A stretch of 64,000 bases of DNA from Chryseobacterium potabilaquae. GTDB lineage: Bacteria > Bacteroidota > Bacteroidia > Flavobacteriales > Weeksellaceae. A model generated the notes under the pieces. It saw nothing but the letters and a program-made list of their open reading frames with translations. It searched no databases and was not told the DNA's origin. Shown here one piece after another: positions 26,090 to 35,566 of the stretch; the stretch's first letter is position 1; every line of letters begins with the position of its first letter. Where the stretch lies: positions 1 through 64,000 of the forward strand of contig NZ_CACVBR010000018.1 of the NCBI RefSeq assembly GCF_902728265.1. Direction: 5' to 3'. The position numbers and the translations under genes are program-made.

Positions 26090-29000
26090 TTAGCAAACAC
26101 TATTATTTGTTATAATATCTATTATCGTTTGTTCTTCTTTTACAATATTGATATGTGATGCATTCACAGGATATACTGTTAACAAACTGTGATTAGCTAA
26201 TACCTTATCTACATTATTATAAGGCAATTTTCGGATATACTCATTTATTATTTGATTTTGCTCTCCCTCCATAGTCATTGCTTTCAATAAGATTATTTTT
26301 GTAAATCTTAGTTTAGTAGAAATATCCTGATCACTTAATATCAACTCCGCTTTCAATAGATTTTTAACATCTATAAAATGAACACTATTCATATGAGTTT
26401 CCAATCTTTGGCATAGTTCTTCATCGGAAATAGCTAACGTATTCATTTTCATCAATTCTGAATCCGAATATTTAAGAATCGTATCCAATAAATAAACTGT
26501 AATGTTTTTATATCCTCTACTTTCCAACTCAGAAGCAATTTCCAAAGCGATTTGTCCTCCTAAAGACCATCCCAATAAAATATACTCTTCCTGCTGACTA
26601 GTCTTTTGTATTAACTCAATATGATCTAAATAATATATAGCCAAATGGTTGAGGTTATCTATCTTTTCTTCATGATACAAATTATAATAATCTACTCCAT
26701 AGCAATGATAATCTTGATATAACTGATCTGCAAGTGATTGATATACTTCACTGCATATACCTCCTGGATGAATCATAAACATATTAGGTTTTGTATCTGC
26801 ATTATTAAGAGAAACAAGCGGTTGGTATTCCGGTTTAGAGTTTTGGATAATTGAGAATAATCTTCCAATGGTTTTTCCTTGGAAAATATCAGCAACTTTT
26901 ATTTGGACTCCTAGTTGATGATTAATCTTACTGATGAGTTTGATAGCCATAATACTGTTTCCTCCCAATCGGAAGAAATCATCATGGATGCCAATATTTT
27001 CTATAGGCAAACTTAAAACCTCGCCATAAATCTCTGCTAATTGTTTTTCAAGAGCTGTCGTTGGTGCTATATACTCTTTATCTCCTGTGAAGTTAGGTTC
27101 AGGTAAAGCCTTGCGATCTAACTTACCATTTATCGTAAGAGGAAGTGATTCCAAATGTACATATACAGAAGGAACCATATACTCCGGAAGAAGACCTGAT
27201 AAGTGCATAGATAAATCTTCATGATTAACTGCATTATCTGATACATAATAGCCTACTAAATATTTTAATCCTGAACTATGCTCATTAACTAGCACAACAT
27301 TTTGTCTAATCCCTTCATAACTCAACAAAGCACTTTCTATCTCTCCTAGCTCAATCCTATACCCTCTGATCTTTACCTGGAAGTCATTTCTGCCTATATA
27401 TTCTAAATCTCCTGCCGGAAGATAACGTACTAAATCTCCAGTCTTATACATACGTCCATTATAACCTATCTCCTTCTCTTCTTCGCTTTGGAAAGGATTA
27501 ACCAGAAAACGTTCCTCTGTAAGCTCTAGAAGATTTAAATACCCTCTTGATAAACCGGCTCCTCCTATATACAATTCTCCTACAGCTCCCACAGGTACGG
27601 GACGTAAATATTCATCCAGTACATAAGTTGTTGTATTGGTAATAGGTTGACCTATGTTGAGAGCATTACCATCCTCATGATAATGATGATAAGTAGCACA
27701 TACCGTTGACTCAGTAGGACCATACGCATTGATTACATCAACACCTTCTCTTCTATAACATTCCATGACTTCCGGATGAGTAGTATCTCCTGCTACAATA
27801 AGGGTATCCAACGGTAAGATTAGCTCTTTAGTCAGTAATACAGGAGGGATCGTGGCTATCTGGATCCTATTTTCAACTATATATCTATGTAATAAACTTA
27901 AATCTGTCTGGTTTTCTTTACTTATTAGATGTAAGGTATGGCCAAACGAAAGAACGGAATAAACATCCCATACATGAGCATCAAAAACATAGTTGGCATA
28001 CCATAATGCTCTTTTCTGTAGATGGGAAGAAGAATGAACTGTATCCAGGTTAAATATAAAAGACTGTTGCTCGATTAAATTAACCACATTTTTATGTTCT
28101 ATCATAACTCCTTTTGGCTTGCCTGTTGTTCCACTGGTGTAAATGACATAAGCTAAAGCCTCCGGACTTACTTCAGTATTTGGATTATCCGTAGAACAAG
28201 TACTCACTTCAGCTTTCATTTCTGAACCATTCAGACTTATGACACTCAGGTTTGAAGATTCTGTTTTATACTCATATAATCTGTCTTTTGTATTCTCTTC
28301 AACGATTACAATTCTAGCCTTGGTATCTCCCAAAATATGTTCTATTCTATCCATGGGATAATTAGGATCCATTGGAACATACGCTCCGCCTGATTTCAAG
28401 ACTCCTAAGATTGCAATTAACATCTCCTCAGACCTTTCTAAACATAAGGTTATCAATTCATCAGATTGGATTTGATAGTTTTGTAATAAATAATGAGCCA
28501 ACTGATTGGATCTTTCATTAAGCTCTCTATACGTTACCTTTACATCTTCATACACCAATGCTATATGATCAGGAGTCTTCTCTACTTGCCTCTCAAATAA
28601 CTCATGAAGGGTAGCAGTTGTGTCATATTCTGAATTGGTATCTACAATATTTGAGAAGATTTGATCTGTTTTATACTCTTCTTCTCTTACCCAAGATAGA
28701 TTTTCAAGTTTTAACGGACATCTATTATCTCTTGGGTGACATACCATCTGTTCTAAGAGATATACATACGTCTTAATCATATGATCAATCGTACTTTCCT
28801 TGAATAATCCTCGAGCATAATTAAAACTTCCTGACAGAGAATCTCCTCCATCATCTATCATAACACTTAAATCAAACTTGGATACATCATACGAAACATT
28901 TCCTTCAAATTCTTGAAACAAAGAGTCTTCTCCATACATCCTCTTTGCTTCATTTCCAAAACTCTGCAAACCAAACATCACCTGGAATAGAGGATGACGA

Positions 29001-30568
29001 GATACATCTTGAACTACTCCTAACTCTTCTACCAATTTCTCAAAAGGAACATCCTGATGCATCTGAGCCTGAGATACTGAATCTGAAACTTGTAAAATAA
29101 AATCTCTTACCGATACTCCATAGTCAATCTCTTCTCGAAGGACAAGTGTATTAACAAAGAAGCCTATCAAATCCTCTAAGCCTGTATGATGACGATTCGC
29201 TATTACTGTTCCTAGTACTATATCCTTTTGTCCCGAATAAGAAGATAATAACAAATAATATCCTCCCAGCATCACACTGTATAAACTCACTCCTAAATCT
29301 CGAGACAATAATCGAAGTTCTTCACCTAAAGTACCTGCAATACTAAAATGTACCGTATTTCCTTTATAAGAAATAACCGAAGGACGAGCATAATCTAAAG
29401 GAAGATTTAGAGACTCAACTCCAGAAAGTTTAGTCCTCCAATAATTCAACTGTCTATCTAATACTTCACCTTGAAGATAAGATCTCTGCCATAAAGCAAA
29501 ATCCTTATACTGAATATGTAACGAGGGTAAAGAAACCGGATGACCTGATAATAAATCCCTATAGATAGCACGTAGTTCTTCTAAAAAGATATCTGTAGAC
29601 CAACCATCAAAAGCAATGTGATGAATGACTATACTAATATAAGAGATATACTCATTATTATTTTTAGTCTTTTCTTTCTCATGAAATACTTGAACTGAAA
29701 TAGGAAGTTCTTGGGACAAATCAAAAACTCTATTAACTTCTTGAGATATAAGATCTTCTAAATGCTTAGAACTCTCCACATAAGTCTCTTTAATACTGAG
29801 CTCATGATCACTCACATATTGATAACCTACTCCCTCTGAACTGGTTACAATCAAAGTACGTAGAATATCATGTCTGGACAGAAGAACTTTAAAAGATTCT
29901 TCTAAAATGCCAAGATCAACTTGTGATGATAATTCAAAAACCATAGGAATATTATACGCAGAGCTTCCTCCTTCATACTGATCAATAAACCATAAACGCT
30001 CCTGAGCAAAAGATAAAAGCTGGTCCTCAGGATGATGAACCGCTATAGGACGGATCATCTCTACAATATCAATTGATAAACCTTCAAGTGCACCTGCTAA
30101 TCCAAAGATCGTTTTATGGCTAAACACCATCGCTACACTGGCCTGTAAGCCTAATCCTTGATGAATCTTACTGATCAGTTTAATAGCCATAATACTGTTC
30201 CCTCCCAAACGGAAAAAGTCATCATGTAAACCGATACTTTCTACTGGTAGACCTAACACCTCTCCATACATCTCTGCTAATTGTTTTTCAAGGATAGTCG
30301 TTGGTGCTACATACTCTTTATCTCCTGTGAAGTTAGGTTCTGGTAAAGCTTTATGGTCTAATTTACTATTGAACGCTATAGGAAGTGATTCCAGATGAAC
30401 ATACACAGAAGGGACCATATACTCAGGAAGTAATCCTGATAAATACACAGATAGGTCTTCAGGATTAAATGAAGTATCAGACACATAATAGCCTACTAAG
30501 TATTTTAACCCTGAGCTATGTTCTTTAGCTAAGACTACTGCTTGACGAATACCTGCATAGCTCAACAA
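26090..30568 (-). CDS. NRPS, downstream part after frameshift: (A-end)-T-C-A-T-TE
   Basis: 1492 residues. Order: end of adenylation domain 1 (LPEYMVPS, A10 as NSKLDHKALPEP instead of NGKxDR), carrier 1 (GGNSIMAI, ~128), condensation (HPEDQLLSFAQERLWFIDQY, IVIHHIAFDGWS with intact HHxxxDG), complete adenylation domain 2 (~650-1130), carrier 2 and thioesterase (GWSLGGQ). Adenylation domain 2 has specificity positions D, A, W, T, I, A, A, V, C, K, identical to the phenylalanine code of tyrocidine synthetase A, so it should load phenylalanine. The frame begins at a TTG directly after the stop of the upstream part, from which it is separated by a 23-bp deletion. It is therefore probably not made as part of one synthetase. 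Confidence 0.9.
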   Translation of the reverse strand: MLSYAGIRQAVVLAKEHSSGLKYLVGYYVSDTSFNPEDLSVYLSGLLPEYMVPSVYVHLESLPIAFNSKLDHKALPEPNFTGDKEYVAPTTILEKQLAEMYGEVLGLPVESIGLHDDFFRLGGNSIMAIKLISKIHQGLGLQASVAMVFSHKTIFGLAGALEGLSIDIVEMIRPIAVHHPEDQLLSFAQERLWFIDQYEGGSSAYNIPMVFELSSQVDLGILEESFKVLLSRHDILRTLIVTSSEGVGYQYVSDHELSIKETYVESSKHLEDLISQEVNRVFDLSQELPISVQVFHEKEKTKNNNEYISYISIVIHHIAFDGWSTDIFLEELRAIYRDLLSGHPVSLPSLHIQYKDFALWQRSYLQGEVLDRQLNYWRTKLSGVESLNLPLDYARPSVISYKGNTVHFSIAGTLGEELRLLSRDLGVSLYSVMLGGYYLLLSSYSGQKDIVLGTVIANRHHTGLEDLIGFFVNTLVLREEIDYGVSVRDFILQVSDSVSQAQMHQDVPFEKLVEELGVVQDVSRHPLFQVMFGLQSFGNEAKRMYGEDSLFQEFEGNVSYDVSKFDLSVMIDDGGDSLSGSFNYARGLFKESTIDHMIKTYVYLLEQMVCHPRDNRCPLKLENLSWVREEEYKTDQIFSNIVDTNSEYDTTATLHELFERQVEKTPDHIALVYEDVKVTYRELNERSNQLAHYLLQNYQIQSDELITLCLERSEEMLIAILGVLKSGGAYVPMDPNYPMDRIEHILGDTKARIVIVEENTKDRLYEYKTESSNLSVISLNGSEMKAEVSTCSTDNPNTEVSPEALAYVIYTSGTTGKPKGVMIEHKNVVNLIEQQSFIFNLDTVHSSSHLQKRALWYANYVFDAHVWDVYSVLSFGHTLHLISKENQTDLSLLHRYIVENRIQIATIPPVLLTKELILPLDTLIVAGDTTHPEVMECYRREGVDVINAYGPTESTVCATYHHYHEDGNALNIGQPITNTTTYVLDEYLRPVPVGAVGELYIGGAGLSRGYLNLLELTEERFLVNPFQSEEEKEIGYNGRMYKTGDLVRYLPAGDLEYIGRNDFQVKIRGYRIELGEIESALLSYEGIRQNVVLVNEHSSGLKYLVGYYVSDNAVNHEDLSMHLSGLLPEYMVPSVYVHLESLPLTINGKLDRKALPEPNFTGDKEYIAPTTALEKQLAEIYGEVLSLPIENIGIHDDFFRLGGNSIMAIKLISKINHQLGVQIKVADIFQGKTIGRLFSIIQNSKPEYQPLVSLNNADTKPNMFMIHPGGICSEVYQSLADQLYQDYHCYGVDYYNLYHEEKIDNLNHLAIYYLDHIELIQKTSQQEEYILLGWSLGGQIALEIASELESRGYKNITVYLLDTILKYSDSELMKMNTLAISDEELCQRLETHMNSVHFIDVKNLLKAELILSDQDISTKLRFTKIILLKAMTMEGEQNQIINEYIRKLPYNNVDKVLANHSLLTVYPVNASHINIVKEEQTIIDIITNNSVC

Positions 30569-30590
30569 TCTACTTATATCCTCTGATCTT
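30566..30590 (-). other. Site of a 23-bp deletion splitting the NRPS gene
   Basis: Both other copies of this region in the window have 29 bases between the codons for GY and the TTGTTGAG of LLS (positions ~361-389 on the plus strand, and in module 2 near 27330-27360). Here only 6 bases (AGTAGA) remain. This removes RIELGEIES of the A8 hinge, shifts the frame and makes a TAG. The next base pair group is TTG, which could act as a weak re-start. Confidence 0.9.
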
Positions 30591-33191
30591 TACCTGAAAG
30601 TCATTACGACCTATATATTCCAAATCTCCTCCCGGAAGATAACGTACTAAATCCCCCGTCTTATACATACGTCCATTGTAACCTATAGCCTTTTCTTCCT
30701 CGCTCTGGAAAACATTAACTACAAACTTTTCATCGGTAGGCTCTGGAAGATTCAAATAGCCTCTCGAAACTCCTACTCCTCCTATATACAATTCTCCTAC
30801 TGCTCCCTCTGGAACTGGACGTAGATACCTATCCAATACATAGGCTGTCGTATTGGCTATAGGACGACCTATATTAAGAGGATTATTATCCTTGTCATAA
30901 TGATGATAAGTAACACATACTGTAGTCTCAGTTGGTCCGCATTCATTAATTAAAATGACATTCTCATGGTTTAAATCACTAATATCCGGGAAAGCTTCTC
31001 CTCCTACCAATATCAGTTGAAGACTTGTATCAGGAAGAAGCTCTCTCAAGATAACCGGGGGTATAAACGATACCTCTATACCATTCTCTGTGATATATTC
31101 ATTAAGCTCACTTACTGACCTTCTCAGCCTATTACTATACAACCACAAGGTATTACCATGGCAAAGAACTGGGAAAGATTCACTTATAAAGGCATCAAAT
31201 ATATAATTGGAATAACAGCCTACATGAGTATATTCATTAAGTCTGTGAGGCTTAATCATAAATTCTACAAGATTCACAACTCCACCATGTTCTATCATTA
31301 CTCCTTTTGGATTACCTGTTGTTCCACTGGTATAGATAACATAAGACAAATCTTTCGGACCCACATCAGTCTTTGGATTATCTATCGAATAGCTACTCAA
31401 TATTTCTTCCATACCTGAAGAATCCAAACTGATAATGCTAAGATCATCAATTTGATCCTTTGATCCATAAAGATTTTGTATTGTATTCTTTTCACCTATC
31501 ATGAGTCTGGCCTTAGTATCTCCTACTATATAGGTTATACGATCCATAGGGAAATCAGGATCTATAGGAACAAAAGCTCCTCCTGATTTTAAAACTCCTA
31601 AGATTCCTATAAACAACTGTTCAGATCTCTCTAAACATAGAGGGATCAATTCATCAGCCTTAATCTCATAATTTTGTAATAAATAATGAGCCAATTGGTT
31701 TGATCTCTCATTAAGCTCTCTATAACTTAACTTTACATCTTCATACACCAAAGCAATATGATCCGGAGTCTTATCTACCTGTCTTTCAAATAATTCATGA
31801 AGGGTAACGGTTGTATCATATTCAGCCATTGTAGAATTCCAGTCATGAAGGAGAGTTTGGTAATCATCTTTATTTAATAAATCATAGGAAGATATTTGAG
31901 TTTTTGTTTTATTTTCTAATATATCATCTAATACTTGGACAAATAATTTTTTATAGATTTCTATAAATTGAGAGACTAAATCAGAATCTAATTCAAAATG
32001 ATCATATTTGACGCGACAATTTAATTGATTATCTTTAATTTCCTGTTCAAATATAATTTTTCCAGGTAAGTCTACATTCAGATCACTATTAATAATTCTA
32101 TTGTAGGTTCCTTCATAATTAAAAAATATATCTTTAAGATTAGCCTGAACAAAATTAAACTCTAATATATCTGATGTTGGAGCAAGTCTAATAATTTCTC
32201 CTACCGGAAGATAATGAGCCTTAGTTTTCTTTAACTCCGTAACATAATTTAAATTCTGATCAATAAGATCTGAAAGATTCGTTTTTGAAGTAAAATGATA
32301 ACCTTTTATAATTGTATTAACATGTGCTCCAAATATAAGGTCTTTTCCTTCTTTTATTCCTACTGGGTAATTTATCCCTACCTGTTCTATTCCTGAAATT
32401 CTATGAATAGCTATGGCTAATATCATCTGTCCATAGGTATAAGGAGTCAATTTATGATTTCTTGTAAGTTGTTTTACTTTTAAGAAAATATTTTCTAGAA
32501 ACTCAAACCTAACCTCTTTTACTCTATTGATATGAGAATGTTCTTTCGATATGCTAGAAGTCTGTAAAAATTTGAATCCAATATTTTCGATGCCTTCCAA
32601 CTGCTTTTTCCAAAAACTAGACATCTCATTTTTTCCTTTCCTGAAAATTTCATCAAATTGATGATTCAAATTTTCATGTAACCGTGCCTGTTCAAAAAGA
32701 TTTACTGGATTTATATAGGTGGGATTATTATAATAATTACTAATTTCATCGTATAACGAATTACCACTTAATCCATCTACTATAATATGAGAGAGTACAT
32801 ATACTATCCTATATCTCTCATCACTTAATTGAATAACATAGAATCTTACTAACAAATCTTTTTCAAGATCAAAAGGCTCTAGAACCAAATTTAATAATTC
32901 TTCTCGACTAAGCTCTTGAGGAAAATAGGTGATAATTTGGGCATCTTCGGATAGTAAAGGCCTACTTTTCCAAATGAGTTCATCTGATGTATTGAGAACA
33001 TTACTATTCATTAATAAATGATTATTAATAAATCTTACCAAACTAGAATTTAATCTTTCAATATCTAGAGCTCCAGACATTGATTGATCTAGCACCATAT
33101 TATAATCACTTCTTGAAGGATTGAGCATCCATTCATTATAAAAAGATTCCTGATAAGGGGTTAATTTGATTAAAAATTGAGATTTTTTCAT
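30570..33191 (-). CDS. NRPS, upstream part: condensation plus adenylation core, truncated by frameshift
   Basis: 873 residues. A condensation domain (~1-430: LTPYQESFYNEWML, with SHIIVDG in place of HHxxxDG, catalytic second histidine kept) and an adenylation core (~450-873: LHELFERQVDKTPDHIALVY, SYVIYTSGTTGNPKGV, INECGPTETTVC, YKTGDLVRY) that ends at VKIRGYK and a stop. Specificity positions read D, A, S, F, L, G, E, V, C (lysine lies past the break); I match this to no code I know. As the first module starts with a condensation domain, it may acylate the chain start or receive it from another enzyme. Joined to the downstream part, the ancestral protein would be C-A-T-C-A-T-TE of ~2,370 residues. 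Confidence 0.9.
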   Translation of the reverse strand: MKKSQFLIKLTPYQESFYNEWMLNPSRSDYNMVLDQSMSGALDIERLNSSLVRFINNHLLMNSNVLNTSDELIWKSRPLLSEDAQIITYFPQELSREELLNLVLEPFDLEKDLLVRFYVIQLSDERYRIVYVLSHIIVDGLSGNSLYDEISNYYNNPTYINPVNLFEQARLHENLNHQFDEIFRKGKNEMSSFWKKQLEGIENIGFKFLQTSSISKEHSHINRVKEVRFEFLENIFLKVKQLTRNHKLTPYTYGQMILAIAIHRISGIEQVGINYPVGIKEGKDLIFGAHVNTIIKGYHFTSKTNLSDLIDQNLNYVTELKKTKAHYLPVGEIIRLAPTSDILEFNFVQANLKDIFFNYEGTYNRIINSDLNVDLPGKIIFEQEIKDNQLNCRVKYDHFELDSDLVSQFIEIYKKLFVQVLDDILENKTKTQISSYDLLNKDDYQTLLHDWNSTMAEYDTTVTLHELFERQVDKTPDHIALVYEDVKLSYRELNERSNQLAHYLLQNYEIKADELIPLCLERSEQLFIGILGVLKSGGAFVPIDPDFPMDRITYIVGDTKARLMIGEKNTIQNLYGSKDQIDDLSIISLDSSGMEEILSSYSIDNPKTDVGPKDLSYVIYTSGTTGNPKGVMIEHGGVVNLVEFMIKPHRLNEYTHVGCYSNYIFDAFISESFPVLCHGNTLWLYSNRLRRSVSELNEYITENGIEVSFIPPVILRELLPDTSLQLILVGGEAFPDISDLNHENVILINECGPTETTVCVTYHHYDKDNNPLNIGRPIANTTAYVLDRYLRPVPEGAVGELYIGGVGVSRGYLNLPEPTDEKFVVNVFQSEEEKAIGYNGRMYKTGDLVRYLPGGDLEYIGRNDFQVKIRGYK

Positions 33192-33896
33192 TATAAGATA
33201 TATAGTGTTTAAATTATTTTATGAAGTCTTGTAAATTGATTCAATATTAAATTCTGATAACAAAATAGAATTCTTCTAAAGGAGTAAGTACAGATTCATA
33301 CCTCCTGTGTATATTAAAAATGTATGGGGTAAACTGAAAAGTAAAATCACACTTGAAAATGTTAGAATATATTACTTTCTCTTAATGTTTAAGAAAAAAT
33401 AATGTTATGAGATACAGGCTATATTGCTGATAATAAACTTATTTTCAGTAATAAAATAGGCCTTATAATGAAAAAGTAACATACAAAAGCTTACATATAA
33501 ATAATATAATTCTTCATTCTGAATATAACTCAAAAAGAATAAAAATATTAAATATGTGTTTAGGTTGTTGAGCTCAGTATATCACTGATTCTAACTCATG
33601 TATTAATAACAAGTTTAAGAGTTTGTTACTTCAGTATTATAATTTCAGGTGTGTTATTAGTGAAAAATTATCTTTTAGATAGTGATAATTATTTATAGGA
33701 ACTAAGAGTATTGCGTATTTCATCATCATGCTTTTATGTGGCAAATATAAAAATTTATATTAGTATTAACCTTATATATTATGTTAAATATTTTAATCCC
33801 TACCTAACCTTATTAATTTGTATTAAAATATGCTATATTAGCCTTAAAAAGATATTATTTTTCCGAATTTATTGTTAAATATATTATATAAAAAAT
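33192..33896. other. Intergenic region upstream of the NRPS gene
   Basis: About 700 AT-rich bases with the NRPS promoter. An imperfect hairpin near 33415-33465 (AGGCTATATTGCTGA against TCAGTAATAAAATAGGCCT) is visible. No coding frame is convincing. Confidence 0.5.
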
Positions 33897-33927
33897 GAGG
33901 CTTGGATTTTTATAACCAAGCCTGAAA
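33890..33927 (-). terminator. Terminator of the decarboxylase gene (AGGCTTGG family)
   Basis: AGGCTTGG (33898-33905) pairs with CCAAGCCT (33916-33923); on the minus strand it is followed by CATTTTTTAT. It lies ~70 bases after the stop of the gene at 33995. Confidence 0.75.
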
Positions 33928-33994
33928 GTCCATAATTCCGCATCAGAGAAAAATGATTCTATAGATACTTCAAATATTTAGTATTAGTTCATTT

Positions 33995-35320
33995 TTAATT
34001 AGTGATAACCCCAATTCTTGCTTTTACAGGAATATTATAAGTATTTAAGCACGGGGTTTGTCCATGAAAGTCAAAATCAATATTAATACCTGGTCTAAAA
34101 ATCAAACAATGCGTTGAACCTCCAAAATGGAAAGTCCCAATAGGATCTCCTTTTTTCACTTGATCTCCTACATTCACTGTTATCTCACAACTGGAAACTT
34201 CTGCCATTCCAACAGCCACAAAACACATAAGTCCTATTTTTTCATTATCAGATTGTATAAAAATCAAAGCACGAGCTGCTATTTCCGTAATATAACCTTG
34301 AGAATCATTAGGCCCTGCGGGATCATATCCTTCTACAGGAGCTTCAGCATAATATGTACCTAAAACATTTTGAACAGCAACGATTTTACCGTCAACAGGA
34401 CTATTCCATCTATGGTACGTTTTAGCACAAAGGAAAGCCTGATACACTGTACTATTATCTCCAAATTGTTCTGCTAATGGATGATTATCCATAATATCCA
34501 ATAAAGAATACGGTTGTCCTTTCATCCAGAATTTATCTCTACTCATAGCATTAGTTACGCAGTTATAAGGAGCAGATTCACATGCATTAACTATAACTGA
34601 AGGGTCTTTATCTGCATCACTTACCTCTCTGACACCAGGATTAAATTCACGGGTAAAAAAATCATCCCAACTTTTATATCCAAAATAGGGTGCATTAGGA
34701 TCACATTGGTAGTTATATATAAAGTTTGCCAAAGCATCCTGTGGATCATTACCTTGCCCCCTCAAAGGATCCATTGCTGCAATAGCTTCTAAAGCGTCTG
34801 GTGAAAACCAACCAATTGGATTGGTATAGTCGGGCTGTGGTTGAAAGATGGGACCATCAGTTAAAACATATTGCGAATCACTCGATTGTAAAAATAACTT
34901 CCATTCGTTTAAAATCGCATTCAACTTTTCATTAACAAGAGTATTGGTAAATGTTAAATATCCTCCTTGAGTACCCATTGCCCAATCTAAAATAGCATTA
35001 ATAGGAAAGCCCACCAAACCAATTGTATTCTCTATGTTACTGTAGCAAGGAGCTTCCTGTAAAATCTGATTCATGATAAGGAGCATGGTTTCAAAGTTTT
35101 TTACTGGTTCATTATAGCCTTGTGGTATTTGATCATACATACTTGTAAAACCCATAAATAAAATAGGATCGTTATATATAGCATCTCTAAGATCAGAAAT
35201 AGCTGGGCTTAATGGAAGATTAGAGTGTTTTACTTGATTTACCTTTTTCTCGATCCAGCTATTTAAGAAACTTCTATCGGAAGGAAGCCATTTTCCCACT
35301 CTGTACTTTACATGATTCAT
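33995..35320 (-). CDS. Phosphatidylserine decarboxylase-like protein (amino-acid decarboxylase type)
   Basis: 441 residues. Residues ~10-170 form the N-terminal domain found in PsiD-like decarboxylases (RVGKWLPSDRSFLNSWIEKK, YDQIPQGYNEP); residues ~210-441 are the PSD catalytic domain (FFTREFNPGVREV, YHRWNSPVDGKIVAVQ, TEIAARALIFIQSD, MCFVAVGMAEVSSCEITVNV, FHFGGSTHCLIFRPG). GST is the self-cleavage site that makes the pyruvoyl cofactor. There is no membrane anchor. Proteins of this two-domain form include the psilocybin-pathway tryptophan decarboxylase, so a free amino acid is the likely substrate rather than phosphatidylserine. It lies upstream of nothing on its strand except the NRPS 800 bases further on, each with its own terminator. 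Confidence 0.8.
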   Translation of the reverse strand: MNHVKYRVGKWLPSDRSFLNSWIEKKVNQVKHSNLPLSPAISDLRDAIYNDPILFMGFTSMYDQIPQGYNEPVKNFETMLLIMNQILQEAPCYSNIENTIGLVGFPINAILDWAMGTQGGYLTFTNTLVNEKLNAILNEWKLFLQSSDSQYVLTDGPIFQPQPDYTNPIGWFSPDALEAIAAMDPLRGQGNDPQDALANFIYNYQCDPNAPYFGYKSWDDFFTREFNPGVREVSDADKDPSVIVNACESAPYNCVTNAMSRDKFWMKGQPYSLLDIMDNHPLAEQFGDNSTVYQAFLCAKTYHRWNSPVDGKIVAVQNVLGTYYAEAPVEGYDPAGPNDSQGYITEIAARALIFIQSDNEKIGLMCFVAVGMAEVSSCEITVNVGDQVKKGDPIGTFHFGGSTHCLIFRPGINIDFDFHGQTPCLNTYNIPVKARIGVITN

Positions 35321-35566
35321 AATGTTGTTTTTTATGGTTATTTGTTTTTAAGATGTATAAATATACTTTGAAATATGAAATGAAGCAATATTATTTCATG
35401 TTAAAGTGATATATGAAATAATTTCAACTTAATAATATTTATAATTATTTTAGGTGTATCTAAGGCGAAAAATCCCGCTATTTTATGTAATAATCTATAA
35501 TGGTCCATAGTTTGTTAAAGACTTAAGTTGTATATTTATACAATAAGAATTTTGAATAAAAAACAC

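Noticed and set aside
31158..31418. Open frame of 86 codons on the plus strand inside the NRPS
   Set aside because: It is the antisense of the adenylation domain and matches no family.
26090..33191. Two NRPS pieces as two normal separate genes
   Set aside because: The break falls inside one adenylation domain and alignment shows a 23-bp loss, so they derive from one gene.
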